Positions 43,024 through 53,115 of a stretch of DNA of 64,000 bases are shown here, piece by piece (position 1 is the first letter of the stretch; each line of letters begins with the position of its first letter). The translations under genes and the position numbers were made by a program. This stretch comes from Nitrospirota bacterium (lineage in GTDB: Bacteria > Nitrospirota_A > Leptospirillia > Leptospirillales > Leptospirillaceae): positions 10,522 through 74,521 of the forward strand of contig JAKBTR010000010.1 of assembly GCA_021844275.1 (NCBI GenBank). The letters are read 5' to 3'. The notes beneath the pieces were generated by a model. That model saw only the letters and a list, made by a program, of their open reading frames with translations. It was not told the DNA's origin and did not search any database.

Positions 43024-43671
43024 ATGGGCTCAAACAACGAGTCAAGAACCATCCGGGATCGCAATGCCCGGACGCCAAAGAGGACAAATGGCATACGGCG
43101 TGTGGCCGTCATCCTGAAAGCCGGAGAAGAAGTGATCGCCGAAAAAGGGTACGAGTCCGCGACGATGGCGGAAATCGCCGCCCGTTCCGACACCCGCATC
43201 GGCTCTCTCTACCGCTTTTTTCCCGGAAAGGAGGCTCTCGCCAACGCCCTGATCGACCGCTACCGGGAAAATATCGACCTGGCTTTCGATGCAATCGATG
43301 CGGAAGTGGTTTCCCTTTCTGTCCAGTCTCTGGCCGATCGTCTTCTCGGAACTCTTCTTCGCCTTCATCCTAAAGGAGCTGCGACATTCCGGCTGATGGA
43401 AGCCAGACCGGAGTGGTCGATAAAACGAGAAGAGCTCCGTTCTGTCGCGCTCCGGAGAATTGCGCAAACATTGCGTATTCATTCTCCCCGACTGGAAGAA
43501 AGCCTGGCGCAGGACGTGTCCACCGTTCTTCTTCTTAACATGAAATCCATGAAGGCATTCGCGATCATGTCAGACAGGGAAAGGGCTTCCGGAGCCCTGC
43601 GGGAGCTTCACCGCATGAACCGTCTCTATTTGGAAAATATCCTTACACCACTTCATCCTGACGAGAACTGA
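43024..43671 (+). CDS. TetR-family transcriptional regulator
   Basis: 215 residues from ATG 43024; the frame is open 30 codons further up without family sequence. The helix-turn-helix is YESATMAEIAARSDTRIGSL followed by YRFFPGKEAL, about residues 42-72. The ligand domain is unspecific. Divergent from the isochorismatase-like gene 107 bp away, so it probably represses that gene and abrB. No strong ribosome site is visible. Confidence 0.82.
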   Translation: MGSNNESRTIRDRNARTPKRTNGIRRVAVILKAGEEVIAEKGYESATMAEIAARSDTRIGSLYRFFPGKEALANALIDRYRENIDLAFDAIDAEVVSLSVQSLADRLLGTLLRLHPKGAATFRLMEARPEWSIKREELRSVALRRIAQTLRIHSPRLEESLAQDVSTVLLLNMKSMKAFAIMSDRERASGALRELHRMNRLYLENILTPLHPDEN

Positions 43672-43907
43672 CCCTCATCGGGCATCCGTAGAGTCTTGTC
43701 GCTCCACACTCCCACCAACACAGCAGGTTTCCACTCCGGAGACTTTCACGAAAAACCCGTGATATGCTTCAGCGTCCTGTCCGAAGCAACCCAAGTCCAT
43801 TCCAAAAATGAGGGAGATGAGACCGGATTGGACTATTGGCCCGATCGAGAAACCCGGGACGAGCACCAAACACGAAACATTCCTGTGAAAGAGGGAATTT
43901 TTCGGAC

Positions 43908-45515
43908 ATGACCCCCATCTCAATCACCGTCTGGCTCCTTTTTTTCGTCGTACTCGTTTCTTCCCTTGGCGCAAAATGGCGCATCCCTCAACCGGCTCTT
44001 CTGGTCCTGGCCGGATTCATTCTGAGCTTTTCGTCTCCCTTCCACGATTTCCATCTGGATTCCCGGACATTTTTTGCGCTTTTCGTCCCGCCTCTCCTTT
44101 TTGCCGATGCGTGGCTCATCCCCAAAAGAGAACTCCGCAAGAACCTCTATAGCGTCCTCCTTCTTGGCTTTGGACTCGTCTTCGCCACCGTTGCCGCAAC
44201 CGGATTTTTCGTCCACTGGCTGATTCCGGCGGTTCCGTTAGCATCCGCATTCGTTCTCGGCGCTGTTCTGTCCCCCACAGACACGGTGGCGCTGAATGCT
44301 CTCATTGGCCGCCTGTCGCTCCCCCAACGCCTGGTCTACGTTCTGGCAGGGGAGAGCCTGATCAACGACGCCTCCGGCCTTGTCTCCTTCAAATTCGCAA
44401 TGGCCGCCATTCTCCAGGGGAATTTCACCTGGTCGGCCGCCTTTCGGGATCTTGCGTGGGTTTCGATCGGAGGGCTTCTGACAGGCTTCCTCATCGCCTA
44501 CAACATCCATTGGTTCCGGCAACTTCTCACACATCGGGGGGTCGAAGATCCGAGTGTCCAGACATCCCTCTCCCTCATGACACCCTATTTTGCCTATATG
44601 GCGGCGAACAGCTTCGGGGCATCCGGCATTCTCTCCGTCGTGGCCGCCGGGCTGTATGCCGGGGTCAGCGACGTCCGGGATCTCTCCGGCCCACTCAGAC
44701 TCCATGCGGCCAGTGTCTGGAACATGTTGACGTTTGTCCTGGAGGGCTTTGTCTTTCTGCTTCTGGGTCTCCAGCTCAGACACGTTTTCGCGGCAATTTC
44801 TGCAATCCCGATCCCCCGTCTGATCGAATACAGTTTTCTTCTGACCGCTGTCACGATCCTGATCCGGATGATCTGGGTCTTTCCTTTTTCACGGATATCC
44901 TGGTTGCTGAACCGGATCCACACAAAAAACCTGACGCCTCCGACGTGGAACAGCGTTTTTCTCGCCGGCTGGATCGGCGTCCGGGGAGCCATCACGCTGG
45001 CAGCCGCCCTTTCAATCCCCCTCGAGGTCCAGGGAAAACCCTTTCCGGGAAGAGACCTGATCGTCTTCCTGTCCGGAAGCGTCATCCTTCTTTCCATGTC
45101 GACAGTCATCCTGACACTGGAACCTCTGGCCCGATGGCTCAAGGTCAAAGACCCCGGAGAAGCCGCGGAAGAAGAACAGATGGCCCGTCTGGAAGCCAAC
45201 AGGAAAGCGTTGTCCTTCCTGACCGAACGGACGACAGACAAGACTCTCTCCGAACAAGAAAGGGCGCTTCTGAACCGGATCGCATCCGAATACACTCTCC
45301 GGATCCAGGAACTGCAAGAACGGCGGGAAGGAACCGACAACATCCGAAAAACACTGGAGGAAGAAAACGGTCTTCGACTGGAAGCCATTCACGAAGAAAA
45401 GCGGACAATCCACCAGCTGAGGACGGAACACCGGATCGACGACCAGACTCTCCGACGCATCCTGCGGGATCTCGACCTGGTGGAAGCGGGTCTCCGGAAG
45501 TACCGGGAGGACTGA
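43908..45515 (+). CDS. Sodium/proton antiporter, CPA1 (NhaP-like) family
   Basis: 535 residues from ATG 43908 (frame open 24 codons further up). About 12 membrane helices, with LSPTDTVALNALIG and GESLINDASGLVSF carrying the conserved ion-binding Asp and Asn-Asp residues, then a cytoplasmic helical tail of about 130 residues rich in Glu/Arg. Exchanges Na+ or K+ for protons, useful for pH homeostasis in acid. GAGGGA lies 11 bases upstream. Confidence 0.88.
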   Translation: MTPISITVWLLFFVVLVSSLGAKWRIPQPALLVLAGFILSFSSPFHDFHLDSRTFFALFVPPLLFADAWLIPKRELRKNLYSVLLLGFGLVFATVAATGFFVHWLIPAVPLASAFVLGAVLSPTDTVALNALIGRLSLPQRLVYVLAGESLINDASGLVSFKFAMAAILQGNFTWSAAFRDLAWVSIGGLLTGFLIAYNIHWFRQLLTHRGVEDPSVQTSLSLMTPYFAYMAANSFGASGILSVVAAGLYAGVSDVRDLSGPLRLHAASVWNMLTFVLEGFVFLLLGLQLRHVFAAISAIPIPRLIEYSFLLTAVTILIRMIWVFPFSRISWLLNRIHTKNLTPPTWNSVFLAGWIGVRGAITLAAALSIPLEVQGKPFPGRDLIVFLSGSVILLSMSTVILTLEPLARWLKVKDPGEAAEEEQMARLEANRKALSFLTERTTDKTLSEQERALLNRIASEYTLRIQELQERREGTDNIRKTLEEENGLRLEAIHEEKRTIHQLRTEHRIDDQTLRRILRDLDLVEAGLRKYRED

Positions 45516-45708
45516 ACGTTATCCCGCTGGATCTCCGCTTTTTCTGAGAAAAGAGAGAAACCATACATCCCGCCATCCCCCACTTTCTCCTCCCCACCTG
45601 CCGGCGTGCTGCCCTTTCATGCAAAAAGGCCGAAGGATATGATATAAAGTCTTTCAGACATCCGTTCACCCCGTCCCCAAAAACCGGTAAAGAGGAGGAA
45701 CCCTCCGG

Positions 45709-46353
45709 ATGGCAAAAAAAATCGGAATCAGGTCATTTTTTCCTCAATGGATCCTCTCCTCTCTGGCTCTGACCTTTCTGGCTTTTTCCGCCTGTTCTTC
45801 TTTTTCCCAACCTCCCGGTGGATACGGGGAACCCCACCTGATGGCCCAGTCGCACGGAAAGAGACCCGAATGGATCGACCAGCCCGGGAAATACCAGCAG
45901 GATCATCCGGACGCCCGGTATTTTTCGGGGACTGCCAACAGGGAGCCGGACCAGGAAGGCGGCAGGACCGACTCCTACGCCAGCGCCCTCCAGAGCATTG
46001 CCGAAAGCGTGGCAAACAACGTCGGCTCCCGATACATGGCCAAACGGATGACGGTTCTGGGGTCTTCTCCGGACGGTGGAGACATGCGGACAAAGCGCCG
46101 GATCACGAACCTCATCCGCCAATCTGCCGAAGCGCGCCTCAGCGGAGTGCGCGTGGTTCGGTACTGGTGGAGAAAATACTGGATTCAGCCGTCCAGAGAT
46201 GCCAACACCCGAACCTACTTTGACTACTATGTCCTTGTCAGCCTCTCCAACGATCAATATCACCGACTGATTCGTCATGCTATCCGGGATGCCCGGAATG
46301 CCGCCGGCGATTCCCGGACCCGAAAGGCCCTGGATCTCCTGACCAATCCATAA
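45709..46353 (+). CDS. LPP20-like envelope lipoprotein, first of three
   Basis: 214 residues. Signal with hydrophobic stretch 15-28 and lipobox FSAC (Cys29). The mature part has RPEWIDQPG and RYFSGTANRE, then ASALQSIAESVANNVGS, the LPP20-domain pattern. GGAGGAACCC precedes ATG 45709. Followed by a related gene after a 31-bp gap. Probably an outer-membrane structural or stress protein; role unknown. Confidence 0.65.
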   Translation: MAKKIGIRSFFPQWILSSLALTFLAFSACSSFSQPPGGYGEPHLMAQSHGKRPEWIDQPGKYQQDHPDARYFSGTANREPDQEGGRTDSYASALQSIAESVANNVGSRYMAKRMTVLGSSPDGGDMRTKRRITNLIRQSAEARLSGVRVVRYWWRKYWIQPSRDANTRTYFDYYVLVSLSNDQYHRLIRHAIRDARNAAGDSRTRKALDLLTNP

Positions 46354-46384
46354 TGTGAAACTTTTTTCCGGAAAGGACAGCCGG

Positions 46385-47566
46385 ATGAGGCGCGGTTTCT
46401 ATTTGTTCCGGTCATTAACGGTTGCGGCATTTTTGTTCCTTGCCTTCAGTCGACAGGGCCAGGCATCCGAAAACTGGTGGGAGACCGGTCATCTCTCCGA
46501 TTACCCTTCCAAGCGCTATATGACGGCGCTCGGATACGGACAGTCTGCCCGCTCCGCCCGGAGCGATGCCGTGCGGGCATTGTCCCAGCAGCTCAGCGCC
46601 CAAATCGGTTCTTCCTACACCCAGAACAGGGAAACATCCGGGATGACCACGCACCGTTCCGTCAAGGATGTCATCCGGATCCGGACCAAGACGCGGCTGG
46701 TCCATATTCTTTTCCCCCGGACCCGATGGGTCGGGAACCAGAACAGCTTCGTCGCACTGGCCGCTCTCGACATTCCGGAAGAAACCCGTTATCTCAAGGG
46801 ACGGGTCCGGAATATCGAGCGGAACATCCGGTCCCTCCGGTCTTCCTATGAGAACGCCTCCGATCCCCTGCGCCGCATCCGGCTACTCTCGGAAATCGTC
46901 CGGAACAAGGAAAAGGCGGCCCTCTATGACCGGGAACAGGCCATTCTGTCGGGCGGATCCCCCTCGAGCCGCTTTGACGTGGGGCGCGACATCACCCGTC
47001 TGGAAAATCGTCTGGCCAAAGATGCCACTTTCCAGGTCGTCGTCGTGAACCGTTGTGGTGTGCCCGACGATCTGACCCGCACCGTTTCCCACCATATCAC
47101 CCAGGCCCTGACGCGGGAAGGACTCGTCGGAGGACCGACCGGAAAGATCCGCATTTCCGGAGAGATCTCCTCCCGGCCAATGGGTCGGCATTTTTCCCGT
47201 CGTTACCTTTATTACGGATATCATTATCATTTTACGGTCCGGGGCCCCGGAGGGCAGACTTGGGGAGAAATTGCACGGGACGGAAAAGCTGCCGGTCTCA
47301 CGAAGGATCAGGCACGGATGATGCTCACCCGAAGAGTTTCCCGGGAAGGCGTCCGTCCCCTGGTTCAAGGGATTGTCAGCCGGCTCTTCTATAAAAAAGG
47401 ATCCCGGCGGTTCGTCGCCCTTCCCCGGGAATCCGCCTCTTCGTCAAAACGGCACGAAAAAGTCGTTCCGAAAACCGGGTGCACATCCTCCCCCCTGGGC
47501 CAGGCCCGGACGATTTCACATCGTCAACCCGGAAGACATCCGTCTGGCAGAGATTTGAGGACATAG
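46385..47566 (+). CDS. LPP20-domain secreted protein, second of three
   Basis: 393 residues from ATG 46385, favoured by GGAAAGGA eight bases upstream; a GTG 30 bp earlier is possible. Signal peptide about 1-27 (no lipobox cysteine). NWWETGHLSDYPSKRYMTA and GQSARSARSDAVRALSQQL match the LPP20 domain. A further domain (about 190-340) has THREGL-like DLTRTVSHHITQAL. The C-terminal 40 residues are low-complexity. Same transcription unit as the gene before. Confidence 0.6.
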   Translation: MRRGFYLFRSLTVAAFLFLAFSRQGQASENWWETGHLSDYPSKRYMTALGYGQSARSARSDAVRALSQQLSAQIGSSYTQNRETSGMTTHRSVKDVIRIRTKTRLVHILFPRTRWVGNQNSFVALAALDIPEETRYLKGRVRNIERNIRSLRSSYENASDPLRRIRLLSEIVRNKEKAALYDREQAILSGGSPSSRFDVGRDITRLENRLAKDATFQVVVVNRCGVPDDLTRTVSHHITQALTREGLVGGPTGKIRISGEISSRPMGRHFSRRYLYYGYHYHFTVRGPGGQTWGEIARDGKAAGLTKDQARMMLTRRVSREGVRPLVQGIVSRLFYKKGSRRFVALPRESASSSKRHEKVVPKTGCTSSPLGQARTISHRQPGRHPSGRDLRT

Positions 47567-47667
47567 GGAACGGAAGCCTTCTTCCGTCCTTCAACGGGAT
47601 ATCCGGAAGGCATGACAAACGTTCCTTCCGGACATCCCGCAACACGAACCGATACTGAGGAGATCGT

Positions 47668-48390
47668 ATGAAACCGTTCATGAAAATCCTGATTCCGGCG
47701 GTGGGCCTGGCCGTCATGGGAACTCTCGCCGACTGCAGCTCGCTTTCCAGCCTTCCCCAGGGCCCGGAAGGCTACAAGGTGGTTGCGGGCTCCCGTTCCT
47801 CGGCCCCCTCCTGGATCAACTCGATCGGAGAGTACACCCACAAGAAAGACGAGAAAAAAGACAACAGGGGCGCTGTCTGGTTCACCGCCAGTTCCCCTCT
47901 CGAAAACACGCTCCAGGGCGCCAAGCACGACGCCTACGTCCGGGCGATGCGAAAAGCGTCGGAGAGAATCGCCGACCAGACCTGGAACATTGTCGGAAAC
48001 GCGGTGTCCCGCCGTCTGAAGCAGAACCTTCAGATCATGCACCGCCTGCGGGATGTCACGAAGACCCGGCTCCGGGCCGAGTCGCAGGGCTGGCTGGTGG
48101 GCGGAGAAGAATACATGTACTACTGGATCGAATACCAGCCGAAGCACAAGGAAATGGCCACCCGGGGGAACCAGTCCCTCTACCGGGCCTGGGCCCTCGT
48201 CCGCTTCAATCACAACAACTGGGAATGTTCCCGACGGAACTCCCTCAAGCTGCTTCCCATGGTTCAGTCGGATCTGGGGGGAAAGTTCGGATTCAAGAAG
48301 TTTGAGCAGAAACGGTACCTTGGCGTTTTGAGAGACATCACGGACAAGAACATCCAGCTGATTCCCGATCAGGTCTGTACCGGCGGCTGA
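47668..48390 (+). CDS. LPP20-like lipoprotein, third of three
   Basis: 240 residues; signal with lipobox LADC (Cys23). SSAPSWINSIGEYTHKKDEK, then AVWFTASSP and HDAYVRAMRKASERIADQ match the LPP20 pattern seen in the two genes before. A GAGGAGATC ribosome site precedes the ATG. A strong hairpin (48,400-48,433) ends the unit. Function unknown; the three genes are divergent duplicates. Confidence 0.62.
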   Translation: MKPFMKILIPAVGLAVMGTLADCSSLSSLPQGPEGYKVVAGSRSSAPSWINSIGEYTHKKDEKKDNRGAVWFTASSPLENTLQGAKHDAYVRAMRKASERIADQTWNIVGNAVSRRLKQNLQIMHRLRDVTKTRLRAESQGWLVGGEEYMYYWIEYQPKHKEMATRGNQSLYRAWALVRFNHNNWECSRRNSLKLLPMVQSDLGGKFGFKKFEQKRYLGVLRDITDKNIQLIPDQVCTGG

Positions 48391-48399
48391 TTTCTTTTC

Positions 48400-48445
48400 C
48401 CCCTGTCCGGGAACCGGTGATTCCGGACAGGGGTCTGCTTTTGTT
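48400..48445 (+). terminator. Rho-independent terminator after the LPP20 gene cluster
   Basis: Stem CCCCTGTCCGG / CCGGACAGGGG (48,400-48,410 with 48,423-48,433) followed by TCTGCTTTTGTTTC. Confidence 0.85.
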
Positions 48446-48527
48446 TCTTCGAGAACTGTTCGCGTCGATTATTCCGGGTTCTCTTTGACAACATTCCAGG
48501 CCAAATGCACAATAAAATCATGAGAAA

Positions 48528-50669
48528 ATGGCAGAATCTCCCTTTCGGGGAGAAAGGGCAGGATCTTTTCGGGCATATCCCAATGCCCGGGACAGAATCT
48601 TTCGTCTTGACGATCCGATGACCGCGTTTTCCCCGACGGCCGGAGACTGGCTTTTCGCCATCAAGACATGCGCCGCTGCCCTCCTGTCCCTTTTTGTCGC
48701 TTTCCGATGGGATCTTCCCCAGCCCTACTGGGCTCTTTTGACCGTTCTGATCGTCGCCCAGCCCTACACCGGCATGGTCCGTTCGAAAGCCCTCTACCGC
48801 TTTGTGGGCACCTTTGTCGGTGCCAGCATGGCCGTCTTTCTGGTCCCCCTCCTGGTGAACATGCCCCAGTTCCTGACCTTGAGCCTGGCCGGCTGGATCG
48901 CCCTGTGCCTTTACTTCTCCCTGATCGACGGAACACCCCGGAGCTACGCCTTTATTCTCGCGGGATACACGATCGCCCTGATCGGCTTTCCCAGCGTCTC
49001 CGCCCCCCAGAACATCTTTTCCACCGCCGTCGCCCGGGTCGAAGAAGTCTCTCTCGGCATTCTGTCGACGTTCGTCATCAATGAACTGTTTTTTCCGCGA
49101 TCGGCCGTCCCCTTGTACGACGCACGCATCCGGCGCTGGATGGAACAGTTCCAGGAGGCGACCATCCAGATCCTGAACACCCCTCCCGGTTCCGGCATTC
49201 TGGAGAAGACCCGGCACCGTCTTTCCATCGACCTGGCAGGCCTCGATCCCCTCTCCGTCTTTGCGGCCTACGACACGGGCCGTTCCGACCATATCGAGGG
49301 CATGAACCGGTTGCGGGAACGCATCCGGGAGCTTCTTCCCCTGCTGACGGAAATCGTCCGCCATCTGGAAGTCCTCGACAGGGACTATCCGGAAAACGCC
49401 CGGACACTGCACCCCCTTCTCCAGGACACCCGCAACTGGCTCGAGCAATCCTTCCTCCATTCCCCTCTCCGCCTTCCCGCCGTACTGGAAGGCGGAAACT
49501 GTTCGTCCCCGGAAAACCCGGACGCCGGAACCCGCCTTGTCCAGAGCCTGAAGACCCGTCTGAAGGCCTTGTGCCAGCTCTGGAAGGAATGCCGTGACCT
49601 TCGCCAAAACCTTCGTGGCAACGCCGCCATGCCGGAAACGGAAACTCCCCGGCGACCGACGTCCACCCATCGGGACCATTTGCTGGCCGGTCTTTCGGCC
49701 ATTGCCGTCTTCATCACGGTGGTCCTGGTCGCCAATTTCTGGATCTTCACCGAATGGCCGGACGGAGCCGTCGCGACCATGATGGCCGCCGTCGTCGGAT
49801 CCTTTTTCGCCGCCATGGACGATCCGGTTCCGGCGATCGTGCGATTTCTGTCTTTTCTCTCGACCGGGTCGGTGCTGGGTATCCTGACCCTGTTCATTCT
49901 TTTGCCGATGGCGCACAACTTCCTGGACTTGTCCCTGGTCCTCTCCCTGATCCTGATCCCGGCCGGACTGTTCCTGGGACGGCCGGAGTACACCATACCG
50001 GTCCTGTCTTTCAGTATCGGATTCGCCGGGGTTCTGGCCTTGTCTCCGACTTACTCCGGTCACTTCGCCCGTTCCGTCAACACCGCCATCGCGCAAAATG
50101 TGGGGATCTTCCTGATGGCGATCATGACCCGCCTGTTCCGTTCGGTCGGAGCGGACTGGAGCGTCCGCCGGCTCTACCGATCCGACCTTTCGGACCTGGC
50201 CCTTCTCGCCCGACCTGCCACTCCTGTCGAATCCGGAACAGGCAACGAGAGCGGACAGGCCGCCCTGGCCCGCATCTTCGACCGGACGCCCCAGCTCGCA
50301 ATCCGGCTGCAGGCTCTGACACCGGAAGATCGCCGCGTTTTTTCCCAAAGTTTTTTGCATCCTTCCATCGGACGCATCCTTCTGGACGTCTCGAAGCTCC
50401 AACCGGCCCTGGCAGTGGGGGACCGGGAACATCTCGCGCGCTTTCTGGAAAACCTTTCGGAGATTTTCCGGCAGAAACCCCTTCCGGGCCAGATGTCCTT
50501 TGCCCCCCTGCGTTCCGGGATCCGGTCTCTCGAAGCCGCCCTGTCTCCGGAAAACGACAGGACTCTCCATCGGAATATCCTCCAGAGGCTCGCCGCTCTG
50601 GAAACATTCATCCCGCCGGATGAGAAAGAAACCGTCGTCCGGAAGACGCCCGAAGGAAACGCCGGATGA
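48528..50669 (+). CDS. FUSC-family aromatic-acid/efflux membrane protein (AaeB/YccS-like)
   Basis: 713 residues. Two groups of about six membrane helices (about 40-200 and 390-540), each with a cytoplasmic domain, as in FUSC proteins. TGMVRSKALYRFVGTFVGA is the family signature. The pump component of a tripartite-like export with DUF1656 and HlyD partners that follow with 4-nt overlaps. Start uncertain: ATG 48618 is an alternative; neither has a good ribosome site. Confidence 0.85.
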   Translation: MAESPFRGERAGSFRAYPNARDRIFRLDDPMTAFSPTAGDWLFAIKTCAAALLSLFVAFRWDLPQPYWALLTVLIVAQPYTGMVRSKALYRFVGTFVGASMAVFLVPLLVNMPQFLTLSLAGWIALCLYFSLIDGTPRSYAFILAGYTIALIGFPSVSAPQNIFSTAVARVEEVSLGILSTFVINELFFPRSAVPLYDARIRRWMEQFQEATIQILNTPPGSGILEKTRHRLSIDLAGLDPLSVFAAYDTGRSDHIEGMNRLRERIRELLPLLTEIVRHLEVLDRDYPENARTLHPLLQDTRNWLEQSFLHSPLRLPAVLEGGNCSSPENPDAGTRLVQSLKTRLKALCQLWKECRDLRQNLRGNAAMPETETPRRPTSTHRDHLLAGLSAIAVFITVVLVANFWIFTEWPDGAVATMMAAVVGSFFAAMDDPVPAIVRFLSFLSTGSVLGILTLFILLPMAHNFLDLSLVLSLILIPAGLFLGRPEYTIPVLSFSIGFAGVLALSPTYSGHFARSVNTAIAQNVGIFLMAIMTRLFRSVGADWSVRRLYRSDLSDLALLARPATPVESGTGNESGQAALARIFDRTPQLAIRLQALTPEDRRVFSQSFLHPSIGRILLDVSKLQPALAVGDREHLARFLENLSEIFRQKPLPGQMSFAPLRSGIRSLEAALSPENDRTLHRNILQRLAALETFIPPDEKETVVRKTPEGNAG

Positions 50670-50872
50670 AAGAGATCGACGTCTTCGGCATCTTCCTCTC
50701 CCCTTTCCTGGCATGGGCTCTCATCGCTTTCGTCCTTCTCTGGGGGATCCGGTTCGGTCTGCTCCGCCTGGGATTCTACCGGTATGTCTGGCATCGCTCC
50801 CTCTTCGACATCTCCCTGTACTTCATTCTCCTGACATTGCTTGTCTTGTATGAAAGGTCGATCCCCAAATGA
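50666..50872 (+). CDS. DUF1656 small membrane protein (AaeX-like)
   Basis: 68 residues with two hydrophobic helices; FGIFLSPFLAWALIAFVL and RLGFYRYVWHRSLFDISLY are DUF1656 signatures. Overlaps both neighbours by 4 nt in the standard fusC-DUF1656-hlyD order. Thought to be a small companion of the efflux pump. Confidence 0.88.
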   Translation: MKEIDVFGIFLSPFLAWALIAFVLLWGIRFGLLRLGFYRYVWHRSLFDISLYFILLTLLVLYERSIPK

Positions 50873-51750
50873 AGCTTGTGCTCTCCCCCGCAACGATCCG
50901 GAAAACGGTCACCGCTGTCGTGGTTCTTCTGGCCATCGGCGCGGGATATCTCCTCTGGCACATCGACCGGACATCGCCCTGGACGAGAGACGGACGCGTC
51001 CGGGCCGACTGGGTCGCCGTTGCACCGGACGTCGAGGGACTCGTCCGCGACGTGGACGTCCGGGACAATCAGGTCGTTCACCGGGGAGATATTCTCTTCC
51101 GGATCGACCCCAGACGCTTCCGGATCGCGCTCTCTTCCGCCCGGGCGACGGTTCTCGCCCGCTACGCCGCCATGGTGGAAGCCGGACACGACGCCCGTCG
51201 CTACGAACGGCTCCTGAAGTCCGGGAACGCCTCTTCCGAAAAAGCGGAGGCCTTCCGGGCGCGCGCGCTGGAAGATTCGGCCCTTTATCAGAAAGCCCTT
51301 TCGGATCTGGCCCGGGCCCAGCTCGATCTCGACCGCTCCGTCGTCCGGGCCAAAGTGGACGGCACGATCACCAATCTCCACCTGAAACCGGGGGATTACG
51401 TCCGAAGGGGGCAAGGCGTCTTTGCCCTGGTCGACAGCGCTTCCTGCTACGTGGACGGGTATTTTGAAGAAACGAAACTTCCGGCCATTCGGCCGGGAGA
51501 CCGGATGGAAATCCGGCTCATGGGAGTCGCCTCCCCGCTCTGGGGAAGGGTCGACACGATCAGCCGGGCCATCTACGACCAGGAACGCACGGATCTGCCC
51601 GGCACGGTTCCGAAGGTCAACCCGACGTTCAGCTGGGTTCGTCTCGCCCAGCGCATTCCCGTCCGGATCCGGCTGGAGTCCGTCCCGCCCGGCGTTCTGC
51701 TCGTCGCCGGCCAGACGGCCACCGTCATCGACCGGACCCATCATCGCTGA
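50869..51750 (+). CDS. HlyD-family periplasmic adaptor (AaeA-like)
   Basis: 293 residues: one N-terminal helix (about 10-27), a biotinyl-lipoyl-like half (APDVEGLVRDVDVRDNQVV), a helical hairpin (about 85-150) and the second half (ARAKVDGTITNLHLKPGDYV-type). Bridges the inner-membrane FUSC pump to an outer-membrane factor. Last gene of the operon, ended by the terminator at 51,774. Confidence 0.88.
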   Translation: MKLVLSPATIRKTVTAVVVLLAIGAGYLLWHIDRTSPWTRDGRVRADWVAVAPDVEGLVRDVDVRDNQVVHRGDILFRIDPRRFRIALSSARATVLARYAAMVEAGHDARRYERLLKSGNASSEKAEAFRARALEDSALYQKALSDLARAQLDLDRSVVRAKVDGTITNLHLKPGDYVRRGQGVFALVDSASCYVDGYFEETKLPAIRPGDRMEIRLMGVASPLWGRVDTISRAIYDQERTDLPGTVPKVNPTFSWVRLAQRIPVRIRLESVPPGVLLVAGQTATVIDRTHHR

Positions 51751-51773
51751 GGGAAAAACCTCTCCAAACATGA

Positions 51774-51797
51774 AAAAAGGGCCCGAAGGCCCTTTTT
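51774..51797. terminator. Bidirectional terminator between hlyD-like and OMP genes
   Basis: AAAAAGGGCC-cgaa-GGCCCTTTTT: a 10-bp stem with T-runs on both strands, serving the convergent hlyD-like and outer-membrane protein genes. Confidence 0.88.
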
Positions 51798-51850
51798 CGA
51801 CTTGCTCGATTTCTTTTCTCTTACTGTTTTCTGTTTTTCGGAGAACGGCC

Positions 51851-52684
51851 TCAGAACACGAACGTCGCGCCGAACTCAATCGGCATATAATTCAGGGAAG
51901 CGCCGTTGGCGCCGACATGATTGGTGCCTTTAGAGGTGAGGGCCGTTGTCGCGTTTGCCGCCGTATCGGCCAGCCCTCCGATATTCGAAACATACGCCCA
52001 CCGGACGTTGGCGAAGAGATCGATCCCCGACAGGGCGTCGCTGAACTTCTCCAGCGGGGCCACCACCCCCACCCCGGCGTCGGCCACCAGCGGAGCGCTC
52101 TCTCCGTTCAACGTCACCGCGAGTCCGCCATCGGCAAAAATCTGGGGATTGATCCAGGATTTTCCGCCCATGAAATCGTAGACATATCCCAGGGTGATCG
52201 GAATGATCGGCGTGCCGGCCTGGTCGGGAAGGCCGTTTGGCTTCACAAAATTGTTCAACTGCCCCAGCCCGAACGACAGGATTTCGATGTTCATGTTGAG
52301 ACCGCTGTGAGAGGTGAGCCAGCGCGTCACGGTCACACCGCCGCCGTACCCCCCGTTCAGGGCGCTGGCATCGAAGGTGTCCGCCCAGGCGAAGTTGGCC
52401 GACAGGCTCGTCGATTTCGGCACGTTTCCCTCAAACGGATCGGTCGGATTCTGGGCGGAATTCTGCATCGCGGCGTTCTGCATGGCCATGATCTGGCCAC
52501 CCGGGGTCGCGTTGAGCGGGGAGGGCGTCGACAGGGGCGTCGGGGGAGGAAGGGTGTCCGGAGGCGACTGGGCAAAGGACGGATGCGACGATCCCAGACC
52601 AATGACGAGAGAACAAGCGAGAAGGGTCATCCGGACCGGATGGACCCTGGGTCGAAAATTGCCGGATACCGTGTTGTGGGCCAT
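51851..52684 (-). CDS. Outer-membrane beta-barrel protein, unknown
   Basis: 277 residues from ATG 52684, chosen for AAGGAGTGTGT nine bases upstream. Signal peptide (about 20-38, ending SFAQS). Alternating hydrophobic strands from about residue 95, ending in Phe (IEFGATFVF), the outer-membrane insertion signature. A Pro/Thr/Ser-rich linker follows the signal. No specific porin family is recognised. Confidence 0.68.
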   Translation of the reverse strand: MAHNTVSGNFRPRVHPVRMTLLACSLVIGLGSSHPSFAQSPPDTLPPPTPLSTPSPLNATPGGQIMAMQNAAMQNSAQNPTDPFEGNVPKSTSLSANFAWADTFDASALNGGYGGGVTVTRWLTSHSGLNMNIEILSFGLGQLNNFVKPNGLPDQAGTPIIPITLGYVYDFMGGKSWINPQIFADGGLAVTLNGESAPLVADAGVGVVAPLEKFSDALSGIDLFANVRWAYVSNIGGLADTAANATTALTSKGTNHVGANGASLNYMPIEFGATFVF

Positions 52685-53115
52685 GGGACACACTCCTTTT
52701 GGAAAATCGGTCATAAGCACTCCCGAATGACAGTTATCGGGAACGGAAGCCTGAATTAGCAATCCGGGTGCCATGCCCCATAAACTGGCCCTTTTTAAGA
52801 AATTCCCTTATTCTCTTATCCTTTATCCGGCTTTCGCCCGGAAATCCGCTTGCATTCTGAAACGGACGTCTCCATCGGGAAACGATCGCCCCTTTTTTCG
52901 TCCTCCAGGAAACCCGGAATCCGCACAACGCACAACATCTTCCGCACAGGTGTCGTTCCTTTCCGGATGCGTCTTTCCGGAAAGCTTCCTGCACCTGGGA
53001 ATGATCAGACCTCTTTTTCAGCCATTTTCCATCGTTTTATGTTTCATCACATGTTTCAATATATTAAATCATTTTAAATACATTTTAACGAACAGTCGGC
53101 GATTTTCCGGTCACC
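52685..53115. other. 430-bp gap between OMP and photolyase genes
   Basis: No credible gene. The part next to the photolyase (about 53,030-53,095) is AT-rich with ATTTTAAATACATTTTAAC, likely its promoter. The part next to the OMP gene holds its ribosome site and presumably its promoter. Confidence 0.5.

Noticed and set aside
48369..50714. A 781-codon open frame on the minus strand
   Set aside because: It is the antisense of the FUSC gene; composition is Gly/Arg/Asp-rich with no family features, while the plus strand encodes clear membrane helices.
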